Source of the DNA: CAXSBR01 sp964236495
GTDB lineage: Bacteria; Actinomycetota; Actinomycetes; Mycobacteriales; Jatrophihabitantaceae
Direction of reading: 5' to 3'
Assembly: GCA_964236495.1 (NCBI GenBank)
Contig: CAXSBR010000026.1
Span: forward strand, 1 to 39,242
DNA: 39,242 nt
Part shown: piece by piece, positions 7,708 to 16,352 of the stretch
Layout of the letters: the number at the start of each line of letters is the position of its first letter
Position numbering within the stretch: the stretch's first letter is position 1
Translations under genes and position numbers: made by a program
Notes under the pieces: model-generated
What the model was told of the DNA's origin: nothing
What the model saw: only the letters and a program-made list of their open reading frames with translations
Database searches by the model: none

Positions 7708-9111
7708 TCAGAACTGGAACGACTCGTGGTGGATGTGACGGCGGGGCACCTTCGCCGCACGCAGCGCGGCGACCGTCGACTCGGCCATGCCGGCAGGCCC
7801 ACATACGTAGACGTCGTGATCGCGCAGATCCGGAAAGGCAGCGGCCAGCGCGTTCGTCGACAGCGGGTCGTACCCAAGCTGCGCGCGCCGTCCGAGCAGG
7901 AGGTTCAGCCGCGCGCCGCGGTGGCGGGCGATCGCGGCGAGCTCGTCGGCGAAGACCACTGTGGTCGGGTCGCTGGCCCGGTAGAGCAGAGTCAGATCGC
8001 CCGCCGCACCCGGCAGCGTCTCGAACAGGGCCCGCAGCGGCGTGATGCCCACTCCGCCAGCGATCAGCAGCACCTTGCGTCGCCGCCGACGGGCGGCGGT
8101 CATCGCGCCGTACGGCCCCTCGGCGAAGACGCGGGTACCTGGGCGGAGTCGGGTCAGCGCGGCGCTGTGCTCGCCCAGATCCTTGACCGTGATCCGCAGC
8201 AGATCCGCCCGCGGCGCCGCCGACAGTGAATACGGATTGGACGCCCACCACAGCTCACGGGTGGCGAAACGCCACCGGAAGAACTGGCCGGACTCCGCCT
8301 GGAGCTCGTCCAGATCGCGCCCGCTGATCACGATCGACACCACACCCGGGCCCTCGGCGTAGACGGCCTGCACCTGCATCCGATGCCGCAGCGACTGGCG
8401 CACCGGAACGACGAACCGGTACCACGCAATCGCCACGCCGACGAGGATGTACAGCGCCGACCAGGCGACCCGAGCGGCAGGGTTGCCGACGAAATCGGCG
8501 CCGGTGGAGAACTGGTGGCTGAACGCCAACGCCACCGCGAGGTAGGTGTAGAGGTGCAGGTAGTACCAGGTCTCGTAGCGCATCCGGCGTCGGGCGGCGC
8601 GCGCGGACACCACTCCGGTGCCCACCAGCAGCAGCCCGGCGACAGTGGCCATCAGCACGTCGGGATAGCTGAACAGCAGAACGCTGGTCTGATGTATCAG
8701 GCCGGTGTGGGCACTGACGGCGTAGCCCCAGGTGATCAGCAGCGCGTGCGCCACGACGAGGCTGACGGTGTACCGACCGCCGTGGGCGTGCCAGCGGGCC
8801 AGCTTGTCCGCGCCGATCCCGCGTTCCAGCGGCGGTATCCGCGCCATCAGCGCGACCAGGACGACGACGCCATAGCCGGCGAGCAGACCGGTCACCCGGC
8901 CGGCGTTGGTCAGCCAGTCGCCCAGGCCGTTGATCGAAGCGGTGTCGTGCCACCAGAGCCAGACAGTCGCGAGCGCGCCCGCCCCGATCGTCGTGAGCAC
9001 CGCGCTCGGATGCGCGCCGGCCCCAGCGGGTCGCGGCACCGGCGCCGGCGAGGGAAGCTGGGCCGCGATCGGGCGCTGGCCGGTGTCGAACCGGGACGTC
9101 GTCGAGGTCAT
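7708..9111 (-). CDS. Ferric-reductase-like transmembrane flavoprotein with FAD/NAD(P) domains
   Basis: 467 residues. The N-terminal half has about six membrane helices with conserved His residues in HGGRYTVSLVVAHALLI and YYLHLYTYLAVALAFSHQF that could ligate haem. The C-terminal half is a ferredoxin-reductase module: FAD site SNPYSLSAAPR, NAD(P) site LLIAGGVGITPLRALFE and VYVCGPAGMAES. It likely moves electrons from cytosolic NAD(P)H through the membrane to the flavinylated protein encoded just downstream. The ATG at 9111 is preferred to the upstream in-frame codon at 9195, because the added residues have no family look and would overlap the kinase gene. The ribosome site is weak. A promoter-like element lies at 9131-9169. 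Confidence 0.88.
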   Translation of the reverse strand: MTSTTSRFDTGQRPIAAQLPSPAPVPRPAGAGAHPSAVLTTIGAGALATVWLWWHDTASINGLGDWLTNAGRVTGLLAGYGVVVLVALMARIPPLERGIGADKLARWHAHGGRYTVSLVVAHALLITWGYAVSAHTGLIHQTSVLLFSYPDVLMATVAGLLLVGTGVVSARAARRRMRYETWYYLHLYTYLAVALAFSHQFSTGADFVGNPAARVAWSALYILVGVAIAWYRFVVPVRQSLRHRMQVQAVYAEGPGVVSIVISGRDLDELQAESGQFFRWRFATRELWWASNPYSLSAAPRADLLRITVKDLGEHSAALTRLRPGTRVFAEGPYGAMTAARRRRRKVLLIAGGVGITPLRALFETLPGAAGDLTLLYRASDPTTVVFADELAAIARHRGARLNLLLGRRAQLGYDPLSTNALAAAFPDLRDHDVYVCGPAGMAESTVAALRAAKVPRRHIHHESFQF

Positions 9112-9130
9112 AGGCCCAATATCGCTGCCC

Positions 9131-9169
9131 AGACTAAGGCGATCCTGCGGTGAACCTGGACGTAACCTG
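9131..9169 (-). promoter_or_regulatory. Candidate promoter with 11-bp-spaced repeat for the redox genes
   Basis: On the minus strand two CAGGTT boxes lie exactly 11 bp apart (plus-strand AACCTG at 9153-9158 and 9164-9169). The second occupies the place of a -35 element, and TAGTCT (9131-9136), which fits TANNNT, follows after 16 bp. Tandem boxes one helical turn apart upstream of a -10 are typical of OmpR/PhoB-family activation. The predicted transcript would begin only about 10-15 bases before the ATG at 9111, giving a very short leader. Confidence 0.5.
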
Positions 9170-9191
9170 TCAGTCGGCACTGCCGGCAAGC

Positions 9192-10874
9192 TCATGCGCT
9201 GCTCGCCGCCGCGCCGGCGGGGAGGGCGGCCAGTGGCAACACGAGCTGGAAGCGCGCTCCCGCGCCGGGAGACGTGTGAACGGCCACGGTTCCGCCGTGG
9301 CCCGCCACCAGGGCAGCGACGATGGCCAGCCCGAGGCCGGTGCTGCCGGTGCTGTGGCTGCGCGCGGAGTCGGCGCGGTAGAACCGCTCGAAAACGCGGG
9401 CGGCTTGCTCCTCGCTCATTCCGGGGCCCTCGTCGACGACGGCGAGCAGCACAGCCGGTTCTGCGGACCGCTCGTCGATGCCGGTACTGACCAGCACGCT
9501 CACCGGCGTACCCGCCGGAGTGTGTTTCAGAGCGTTGCCCACCAGGTTCGTCAGCACCTGGCGCAGACGTGCTTCGTCGCCGATCACGACCGGCGGCGGG
9601 TCGGTGGAGCCCACCTCCAGATGCACCGGACGGTCGGGAGCAAGTGCCTGGGCGTCGTGCACGGCGTCGCCGGCGAGGGCGAGCAGGTCCACCGGCGTCT
9701 GCGACAGTGGCCGTTCCTGATCCAATCGGGCCAGCAGCAGGAGATCCTCGACGAGCAGCCCCATCCGCTTGGCTTCGTCCTCGATGCGGCTCATCAATCG
9801 ACGCAGGTCCTCGCCCTCGGTGACTGCGCCCTGTCCGAACAGCTCGGCGAAGCCGCGAATCGACGTCAGCGGAGTGCGCAACTCATGGCTGGCGTCGGCC
9901 ACGAACCGGCGCATCCGCTGCTCTGATCCGCGCGCCGCGGCCTCGGATCGGCGCATCGCCTCCTCCGACCGGCGCGCCGCCTCCTCCGATGCCGCTCTGG
10001 CCGCGAACGCCGCCTCGATCTCGGCGAGCATGCGGTTGAGCGCACTGGAGAGTTGACCGACCTCGGTACGCGGATCGGCGTCGGGAACACGGCGGGAGAG
10101 ATCGCCGTCGGCGATCTTGGCGGCGGTGAGCTCCACCTGCCGCAGCGGTCGCAGGCTGACCCGCACGACGACATAGCCGATCCCGGCCAGGATGAGCAGC
10201 GCGGCGGCGCCGATCAGCAGAAACGACAGTTCCAGCCGTCGAACGGTGTTCTGCACGTCGTGCAGGCTCTGCGCGACGAGCACGGTGCCCGGCGAACCGT
10301 CGGTCAGCGTCACCGGCGCGGCGATCACGCGCCACTGTTCGTCGCCGCCGCCAACGGCATAGGTGTTGAAGATGTGTGAGCCGGCCGCCTTGGACTGGGC
10401 GGCGGTGAAGCGCGGCAGGGCCGGCAGCCGCTGGCCCGGACGAAGATACGTGCTGGTCGGGCTGGACTGTGGCGCGCCCTGGGCGTCGGTCCACTCGACC
10501 ACGTAGGCACTGGGCGGCACGGCTCTGCCTTTGTTGTCTCCGTCGCCGTCTCCTGCTCCGGCCGCGGCCGCGGCGTCCGTTCGGGCGTTGGCGGCCCCGT
10601 TCGGATGCGCGGCGATCGGGCCCTCGATGGACCTGAGCTGGCCGTCGACCTTGCCCACCAGATAGGTACTCAGCGTCGCCGCGGCCACCGCACCAGAGCC
10701 GGCAAGCGCGGCGGTGACGAGCAGCAACAGCGCGGCGACCAGTTTGACCCGCAGCGGCGCGCGCCGGGCACTGCGACGAGTCCACCGCGTCAACGCCCTG
10801 GTCGCTGTGGTCACCCGCTGCGCCCCAGTCCGCAACGTCCGCACAGTTGGCAGCATCCGCCCTGTCAGCAGCAT
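9192..10874 (-). CDS. Two-component sensor histidine kinase
   Basis: 560 residues. A first membrane helix (LRVKLVAALLLLVTAALAGSGAVAA) and a second (LELSFLLIGAAALLILAGIGYVVV) bracket an extracytoplasmic sensor region of about 150 residues with an Ala/Gly/Asp-rich stretch. A HAMP domain (LRPLRQVELTAAKIADGDLSRRVP) and an Arg/Glu/Ala coiled coil with RRSEEAMRRSEAAARGSE repeats lead to the H-box FVADASHELRTPLTSI, with phosphoacceptor His330. The ATPase has an N-box (LRQVLTNLVGNALKHTP), DEGPGMS, FERFYR and STGLGLAIV. It begins 8 bp after the response-regulator stop, so the two are cotranscribed. The signal is unknown; the redox genes downstream suggest a redox, metal or envelope cue. Confidence 0.93.
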   Translation of the reverse strand: MLLTGRMLPTVRTLRTGAQRVTTATRALTRWTRRSARRAPLRVKLVAALLLLVTAALAGSGAVAAATLSTYLVGKVDGQLRSIEGPIAAHPNGAANARTDAAAAAGAGDGDGDNKGRAVPPSAYVVEWTDAQGAPQSSPTSTYLRPGQRLPALPRFTAAQSKAAGSHIFNTYAVGGGDEQWRVIAAPVTLTDGSPGTVLVAQSLHDVQNTVRRLELSFLLIGAAALLILAGIGYVVVRVSLRPLRQVELTAAKIADGDLSRRVPDADPRTEVGQLSSALNRMLAEIEAAFAARAASEEAARRSEEAMRRSEAAARGSEQRMRRFVADASHELRTPLTSIRGFAELFGQGAVTEGEDLRRLMSRIEDEAKRMGLLVEDLLLLARLDQERPLSQTPVDLLALAGDAVHDAQALAPDRPVHLEVGSTDPPPVVIGDEARLRQVLTNLVGNALKHTPAGTPVSVLVSTGIDERSAEPAVLLAVVDEGPGMSEEQAARVFERFYRADSARSHSTGSTGLGLAIVAALVAGHGGTVAVHTSPGAGARFQLVLPLAALPAGAAASSA

Positions 10875-10882
10875 CGGCAGCG

Positions 10883-11617
<735 letters not shown>

Positions 11618-11676
11618 CTCCTGCGCCTCTCGTCCATAGTGGAAGTCTCGGCTACCAGCGTGTGCCTCGGCTGACG

Positions 11677-11695
11677 GTTTGCTGGGAGTTTGCTG
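11677..11695 (-). promoter_or_regulatory. 11-bp-spaced direct repeat, possible response-regulator operator
   Basis: GTTTGCTG occurs at 11677-11684 and again at 11688-11695, giving an 11-bp period. It lies 60-78 bp before the response-regulator start, in the divergent region shared with the epoxide hydrolase gene. OmpR-family regulators bind such tandem repeats as dimers. The sequence differs from the CAGGTT repeats at 9153-9169, so one protein binding both is not shown. Confidence 0.4.
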
Positions 11696-11909
11696 ACAGT
11701 GTGCAACGTGCGACGCGTTCTGCCACCGGACGTCGGGCAGACAAACGGTCCACGGCGCTGCGAAGCGGTCGGCCCGGGCTCGTCCACGGGGCCCGAGGCG
11801 CAACCCGACGTCCGCGACCTGAAGTGGTCTGCGGTGTAGGAATACCGACGAAGCCTGTCGTTCGCCGCGAGTGAAGAAGCTTCCCGGCCTTATCACCACA
11901 AGGAGAGCT

Positions 11910-13064
11910 GTGAACGACGACGTGCGTCCCTTCGAGCTGCACGTTGAGCAGGAGGCGTTGGATGACCTGCGGGATCGCCTTGCGCGTACGCGCTGGCCTG
12001 AACAGGAGACAGTGGCCTCGACGAGTGGCCCGCTGGACTGGTCGCAGGGACCACCGCTGTCCTACGTCGAGCAGCTCGTCGACGCCTGGTGTAGGACGTA
12101 TGACTGGCGCCGCGTCGAGGGTGAGCTGAACACCCACGGCCAGGCTCTGACCGAGATCGACAGCCTGGACATCCACTTCCTGCACGTGCGTTCCGCACGG
12201 CCCGACGCCCGACCGCTCATCCTCACCCACGGCTGGCCGAGCTCGGTGATCGAGCCGCTCGAGGTGATGGACGCCCTCGCCCACCCGCCGCGCGAGGATC
12301 TGCCCGCGTTCCACGTTGTGGCTCCTTCGCTGCCCGGCTTCGGCTTCGGGGGTAAGCCCTCGACGACGGGCTGGAATGTGAACCGGACCGCGGATGCGTG
12401 GGTCGAGCTGATGGGCCGGCTGGGTTACCCGCGGTTCCTCGCCGCCGGCGGAGACTGGGGTGGCCGGGTTACCGCCGCGCTGGGGCACCGGCATCCTGAC
12501 CGGGTGGCCGGGGTGCACAGCTTCACGCCATATGTGGATGATCCGGGTGCGCCTGCCCCCTACGGCAGCCTCACGCAGCGGGAGCAGCAGTGGGTGGCCG
12601 CTACGCGGGAGTTCCTTCGAGTGGGTGGTGGCTACTCCCTGGAACAGTCCACGCGCCCCCAAACCATCGGTTACGTCCTCACCGACTCCCCCGTTGCGCA
12701 ACTGACCTGGCTCCTGGACAAGTTCTGGGCGTGGAGCGATCACGACGGCGACCCCGCCAGCGCGATCAGCCCGGACCGCATGCTCGACACCGCCACCTTC
12801 TACTGGCTGTCGGCGACGGCGGCCTCATCGGCGCGGTTCTACTGGGAGAACTTTCCCCCCGACAACACCGGCACGGTCACCGTGCCCAGTGCGGTGTCGA
12901 TCTTTCCCGCCGACATCGAGAAGTTCCCGCGCCCGTGGGTCGAGAGCCGCTTCACCCACCTGCGCTCGTTCCACGAGGTCGCCCACGGCGGACACTTTCC
13001 CATGCTCGAGGTGCCCGCGCTCTACGTCGACGAGGTGCGAAGCGGCCTCGCGCCGATGCCATGA
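11910..13064 (+). CDS. Epoxide hydrolase family protein (alpha/beta hydrolase)
   Basis: 384 residues. The N-terminal EHN region (VRPFELHVEQEALDDLRDRLARTRWP...W..G...SYVEQLVDAWCRTYDWR) is typical of microsomal-type epoxide hydrolases. The hydrolase core has HGWPSSVIEPLEV (oxyanion region), GGDWGGRV (nucleophilic Asp) and EVAHGGHFPMLEVP (catalytic His). These hydrolyse epoxides to diols in the cytosol; the natural substrate is unknown. The GTG at 11910 is supported by AAGGAGA at 11900-11906. An ATG-less upstream extension in the same frame has no similarity. The gene is divergent from the response regulator and convergent with a lipoprotein gene. Confidence 0.9.
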   Translation: MNDDVRPFELHVEQEALDDLRDRLARTRWPEQETVASTSGPLDWSQGPPLSYVEQLVDAWCRTYDWRRVEGELNTHGQALTEIDSLDIHFLHVRSARPDARPLILTHGWPSSVIEPLEVMDALAHPPREDLPAFHVVAPSLPGFGFGGKPSTTGWNVNRTADAWVELMGRLGYPRFLAAGGDWGGRVTAALGHRHPDRVAGVHSFTPYVDDPGAPAPYGSLTQREQQWVAATREFLRVGGGYSLEQSTRPQTIGYVLTDSPVAQLTWLLDKFWAWSDHDGDPASAISPDRMLDTATFYWLSATAASSARFYWENFPPDNTGTVTVPSAVSIFPADIEKFPRPWVESRFTHLRSFHEVAHGGHFPMLEVPALYVDEVRSGLAPMP

Positions 13065-13149
13065 TGACCGCACCACGTGCCGAGCGGGGCCAACGGGCGA
13101 CCGGAAGCTGACACAGCGCGACTCAGCGCGAACAACAAACGGTGCCGCC

Positions 13150-14112
13150 TTAGTGCAGCGCAACCGCCTGGCCACTGTCCACATCGAGCACAGCGCGACC
13201 AGCCAAGGGAGCGGTGAGTTGGACCGTCGCCGTCCTCCGGTAGCCGACCGCGCTGCATCCCTCACCCGCAGGCCCGTCGTGCCGAAACTCGCGGATCAGG
13301 ACCGCGACGGCGTGTCGGGACTCAAACGCAGTCGCTGCGTAGTCGGCGCCGCACGCGACGCTGCCGCTGCCAAAAGCGCCGACGAACGTCAATGCCAGCT
13401 GCCGAGGCCCCGTTGGATGGGCGGACGCGAACGCGACGAACGGGCCCGGTGGAGCGCTGACCTGCGGTAGGGCCGGCACGGTGGCCGCTGTGTCGATCGC
13501 AACGACAGTGACCCGTACCCGGCTGCCGCGCACTGCGAAGCTCCAGGCCGGCACGGTGGCGTTGCCGCGGGTGGTCTGCACAGCGATCCCGGTGAGCCGC
13601 GCGTCGCCCAGGGCAACCGGAGTGCACCCGTAACAGCTCTGCTTCCGACCGTCGAGCTGCAGCGTCGTAAAGGCTTGCCGCGCACTGATCGTCTGCACCA
13701 GAAGCTTGCGGCCATCTGCCCACCGGACGACGGAGTGGCGGGCGACCATGGGCGTCGCTGCTGCTTCCCGGACGTGACCTGTCAGAAGCGCGATCTTGTT
13801 GTTGCCACCGACCGTGGGCTCCCAGTTTCCCACTTGGCTCACCAGCTCCGAGGTGATGCCCACCGCGCCGGGCGCTGTGCTGTGGAGGGAGTTCTCGTAG
13901 CGTGTCAACAGCTGCCGCGCCCGGCTCGTCGCCTCGACGCTCGGCGAGCCGACCGGATCGATGCTCGAGCCGGCCGGGCCGACGCTCGAGTCGGCGGGCC
14001 CCGTGCTCGTTCCGGCGGGACCGCTGCTTGCAGTGCGTGACCCGCACCCGGCCAGCAGCGCAGCGAGGACTGCCACGATTGCCCCGGCGCCTCGCCGTCT
14101 TTTGCGGCCCAC
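13150..14112 (-). CDS. Conserved actinobacterial lipoprotein of unknown function
   Basis: 320 residues. The N-terminus KRRRGAGAIVAVLAALLAGCGS is a lipoprotein signal with lipobox LLAGC, so the mature protein is expected to be anchored on the outer face of the membrane. A spacer with repeated GPAG/ADSS-type units follows. The C-terminal part ACGADYAATAFESRHAVAVLI...CSAVGYRRTATVQLTAPLAGRAVL resembles a domain seen in many actinobacterial lipoproteins without assigned function. Cys pairs (CYGC and the late C..C) may form disulfides. The start codon is GTG at 14112 with a poor ribosome site. I do not assign a role. Confidence 0.8.
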   Translation of the reverse strand: MGRKRRRGAGAIVAVLAALLAGCGSRTASSGPAGTSTGPADSSVGPAGSSIDPVGSPSVEATSRARQLLTRYENSLHSTAPGAVGITSELVSQVGNWEPTVGGNNKIALLTGHVREAAATPMVARHSVVRWADGRKLLVQTISARQAFTTLQLDGRKQSCYGCTPVALGDARLTGIAVQTTRGNATVPAWSFAVRGSRVRVTVVAIDTAATVPALPQVSAPPGPFVAFASAHPTGPRQLALTFVGAFGSGSVACGADYAATAFESRHAVAVLIREFRHDGPAGEGCSAVGYRRTATVQLTAPLAGRAVLDVDSGQAVALH

Positions 14113-14227
14113 CGGCCGAATCTACGTCGTAGGGCAACCTATCTACTTCGACGGCGAACCATTGAGTCCAACACGTGACCGTCGACGACGTCGGTCTGAC
14201 GTCGTGAGCTTCGCCGGCGAGTAATCG

Positions 14228-14620
14228 TCACCGAGCCGTCCCGGTGAGCAGCCAACGCGACACCGACACCTCGATTAGCACGCGCGGACCCTCGCGCTCT
14301 TCATCGGTTATGTCCCAGCCCTGGTACTTGTCGGCGAATGCAGCCACCACATCGACCGGAACGCTGTGCCGGTGGATCACGGCGGTGCCCTCAGCCACGA
14401 CCGGGCAATTGCCCTCGGGAAGGGCCAGGCTAACGCGGGTGTCAGCGGCGATGTTGCCCACCTTTACGTTGTGCGCCGCGCTGGACACCCACCAGATGCC
14501 ATCGCAGAACCAGAACCACACCGGCGTCAGATGCGGGGAGCCATCCCGGCGCAGAGTGCACAGCCACGCAACCTGCGCCTGCTCCAGTCGGCGCAGCACA
14601 TCGTCAGCAGGCCCAGTCAC
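14228..14620 (-). CDS. PPOX-class (pyridoxamine 5'-phosphate oxidase-like) protein
   Basis: About 130 residues with a split-barrel flavin-binding fold: LRRLEQAQVAWLCTLRRDGSPHLTPVWFWFCDGIWWVSS, then HNVKVGNIAADTRVSLALPEGNCPVVAEGTAVI. This pattern is shared by small F420- or FMN-binding oxidoreductases of actinobacteria. The cofactor and substrate cannot be decided from the sequence. I prefer the GTG at 14620, just before the first conserved helix; a GTG at 14647 would add nine residues. The next gene upstream on the same strand is a second split-barrel protein 57 bp away, so they may share a transcript. Confidence 0.82.
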   Translation of the reverse strand: MTGPADDVLRRLEQAQVAWLCTLRRDGSPHLTPVWFWFCDGIWWVSSAAHNVKVGNIAADTRVSLALPEGNCPVVAEGTAVIHRHSVPVDVVAAFADKYQGWDITDEEREGPRVLIEVSVSRWLLTGTAR

Positions 14621-14677
14621 GACACTCAGTATCGAGCCGACCAGCACCGCAGCGCGACGTCACAAGCGGCCACGGCG

Positions 14678-15100
14678 TTACCCCTGGCCGTAAACGTGCT
14701 CCACATGCAGCCGGACGACCAGCCGGTGGTCGTTGACCATCGCAGTCCGGTACTCGTCCCAGTCGGGGTGCTCCTTGCCACTGATCGTCCGGTACACCTC
14801 CACCAACTCCTGCACCGTCGCATCATCGACGTCCGCGGCGACCGGGGTCAGTTCCGCGGTGCCGTCAGCCACCGCCCAGGTCCAGAAGTCCGGGCTGGTG
14901 ACGTGGTAGCTGGCGCGCGGATCTCGGGCTAGATTCTTCGCTTTCGCCCGGTCCGCGGTGACCGAGATGCGCAGCAGACCAGCGCCCGGATCGTAGACGT
15001 GGTTGACGTTCGACAGCTGCGGGCGACCGTTGCTCCGCAGCGTGACCAGCACGCCGGCGTGGGAGTGGGCCAGCAGTGCCTGCAAGGTCGAGTCGGTCAT
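14678..15100 (-). CDS. PPOX-class F420-dependent oxidoreductase
   Basis: 140 residues. The split barrel shows LQALLAHSHAGVLVTLRSNGRPQLSNVNHVYDP, LRISVTADRAKAKNLARDPRASYHVTS and a C-terminal helix ELVEVYRTISGKEHPDWDEYRTAMV. The R-AK-NL--DPR segment and the late HPDWDEYR are characteristic of the Rv1155-like subgroup that binds F420. It would act in the cytosol as a deazaflavin-dependent reductase or F420 carrier; the substrate is unknown. The ATG at 15100 begins the usual N-terminal helix. It precedes another split-barrel gene in the same direction. Confidence 0.87.
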   Translation of the reverse strand: MTDSTLQALLAHSHAGVLVTLRSNGRPQLSNVNHVYDPGAGLLRISVTADRAKAKNLARDPRASYHVTSPDFWTWAVADGTAELTPVAADVDDATVQELVEVYRTISGKEHPDWDEYRTAMVNDHRLVVRLHVEHVYGQG

Positions 15101-15237
15101 GGGCAGTCAACGGTGCAGGTCTGGGCCTCTATTCCGCCGCTACGCAGTCGGTGGGGACAACAGCGCGGCGGCTCGGCTTCGGTCCGCCACAGCGGTCCTC
15201 ACCTGTGCACACTGGACGTCCGGGGTGAGGAGGCGCG

Positions 15238-15417
15238 GTGGGTTGGTATGTGTGCGTGCTGTTGGTGGTCGCCGTGATCGGATACGGCATGTGGCGCGCT
15301 GCGGCCCACGCCAAGTCGATCGAGGACGACACCCGCTACCTCTTTGAAGGCCACCGACCGGATTCGTACGGTGCGAAGTTCCTGTCCATCCTCACCGGGC
15401 GTAACGACCGCACCTGA
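15238..15417 (+). CDS. Small single-pass membrane protein (59 residues)
   Basis: A short gene: GTG at 15238 with GAGGAGG at 15227-15233, stop TGA at 15415-15417. The product starts with a membrane helix (WYVCVLLVVAVIGYGMW), then has a polar tail with AKSIEDDTRYLFEGHRP and SYGAKFLSILTGRN. The strong ribosome site, the helix and the charged tail with few rare codons support a real gene. I do not recognise a family. It is divergent from the PPOX gene and converges on the tyrosine phosphatase gene with 26 bp between the stops. The opposite strand is open here too, but that frame lacks a ribosome site and any domain. Confidence 0.65.
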   Translation: MGWYVCVLLVVAVIGYGMWRAAAHAKSIEDDTRYLFEGHRPDSYGAKFLSILTGRNDRT

Positions 15418-15443
15418 CCTCGGGCGCGTTCGCAGGCACAGCG

Positions 15444-16352
15444 TCAACCGAGCAGCGCCGCCTCCAGAGCATGCTGGTCGCGCTCGGTCCAGCCATGAGC
15501 GTTCAGCCAGCGCCGGGCGCCGGCGAAGCGCTCGTCCATGCCGGCCTCGTCCATGCCGGCCTCCATGCCGGCCTCGTCGATGGCCCTCTCGTCCACGGCC
15601 CTCTCGTCCAGTGCAGTGAGGAAGCGCTGCATCGACGCCGGCTGCGATCGGTGGTCGTCCATGGAGCCGGTGGCGATGTCGGCGCGGTACGTGGGCGATG
15701 CGGCCAGTCGGGCGACGATTTGCTCGATGCGCTCAGCGCTGCGTGCATAGTCGGCAACGATGGCCTGCGCCGGGACGCCCACGGCAGCCAAGGCGAGCGC
15801 GACTATCACGCCGGTGCGGTCCTTGCCGGCGGCACAGTGCACCACAGTTGCGCCGCCTGGCTGGGCGATCAGCCGCAGCGCCCGCATCACGTTGGCCGGG
15901 CGCTGGGCGAGGAAGGCCAGGTAGCTTTCGTCGGCCTGAACGCGGGTGGCGTCGCTGGCGGGCACGCTCTGCCACGGCAGGATCTCTGGTCCCGCCGTGC
16001 CGTTGACGACCTCGACGTCGTCGGGTTCGACGAACAGCGACAGCTGCTCGATGTACACGCGCCGATCGCCGATCAACGGCCCGGGTCCCTCCCCGCGCAC
16101 CTCGACATCGGTGCGCAGGTCGACCACCCGGCGGACCTCGCAGTCGACCACCAGGCGCCGCACGTCACGAGTGCTGAGGTCTTGCAGGTTGTCGGCGCGG
16201 ATCAACCGATGCGCCAGCACCGTCCGGCCGTCGCCGGTGGCCGTGCCGCCCAGATCGCGTACGTTCACCGCGCCGTCGAGCGTGATCCATTGCGGCGGGG
16301 CACCTGCGGGCTCTATCGGCACCGTCGGCATCGGCTCGCTCGCCACCGTCAT
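15444..16352 (-). CDS. Tyrosine-protein phosphatase (PtpB/DSP-like)
   Basis: 302 residues. NVRDLGGTATGDGRTV near the N-terminus and the P-loop VVHCAAGKDRTGVIVAL (Cys near residue 172, CX5R) mark the bacterial phosphatase family that includes mycobacterial PtpB. It dephosphorylates phosphotyrosine, and possibly phosphoserine/threonine or phosphoinositides. The C-terminal region contains an Asp/Glu/Ala/Met repeat (DERAVDERAIDE, AGMDEAGMDER) made by short tandem DNA repeats. Its ATG overlaps the upstream stop by four bases (ATGA), so translation is coupled to the FUSC-like gene. No signal peptide is visible. Confidence 0.9.
   Translation of the reverse strand: MTVASEPMPTVPIEPAGAPPQWITLDGAVNVRDLGGTATGDGRTVLAHRLIRADNLQDLSTRDVRRLVVDCEVRRVVDLRTDVEVRGEGPGPLIGDRRVYIEQLSLFVEPDDVEVVNGTAGPEILPWQSVPASDATRVQADESYLAFLAQRPANVMRALRLIAQPGGATVVHCAAGKDRTGVIVALALAAVGVPAQAIVADYARSAERIEQIVARLAASPTYRADIATGSMDDHRSQPASMQRFLTALDERAVDERAIDEAGMEAGMDEAGMDERFAGARRWLNAHGWTERDQHALEAALLG
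15535..15609 (-). repeat. Short in-frame tandem repeats in the phosphatase C-terminus
   Basis: On the plus strand about three copies of CATGCCGGCCTCGTC-like 15-mers, one of them shortened by 6 bp, are followed by two of GGCCCTCTCGTCCAC. Changes in length stay multiples of three, so the phosphatase frame is kept and only the acidic tail varies. Confidence 0.8.
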
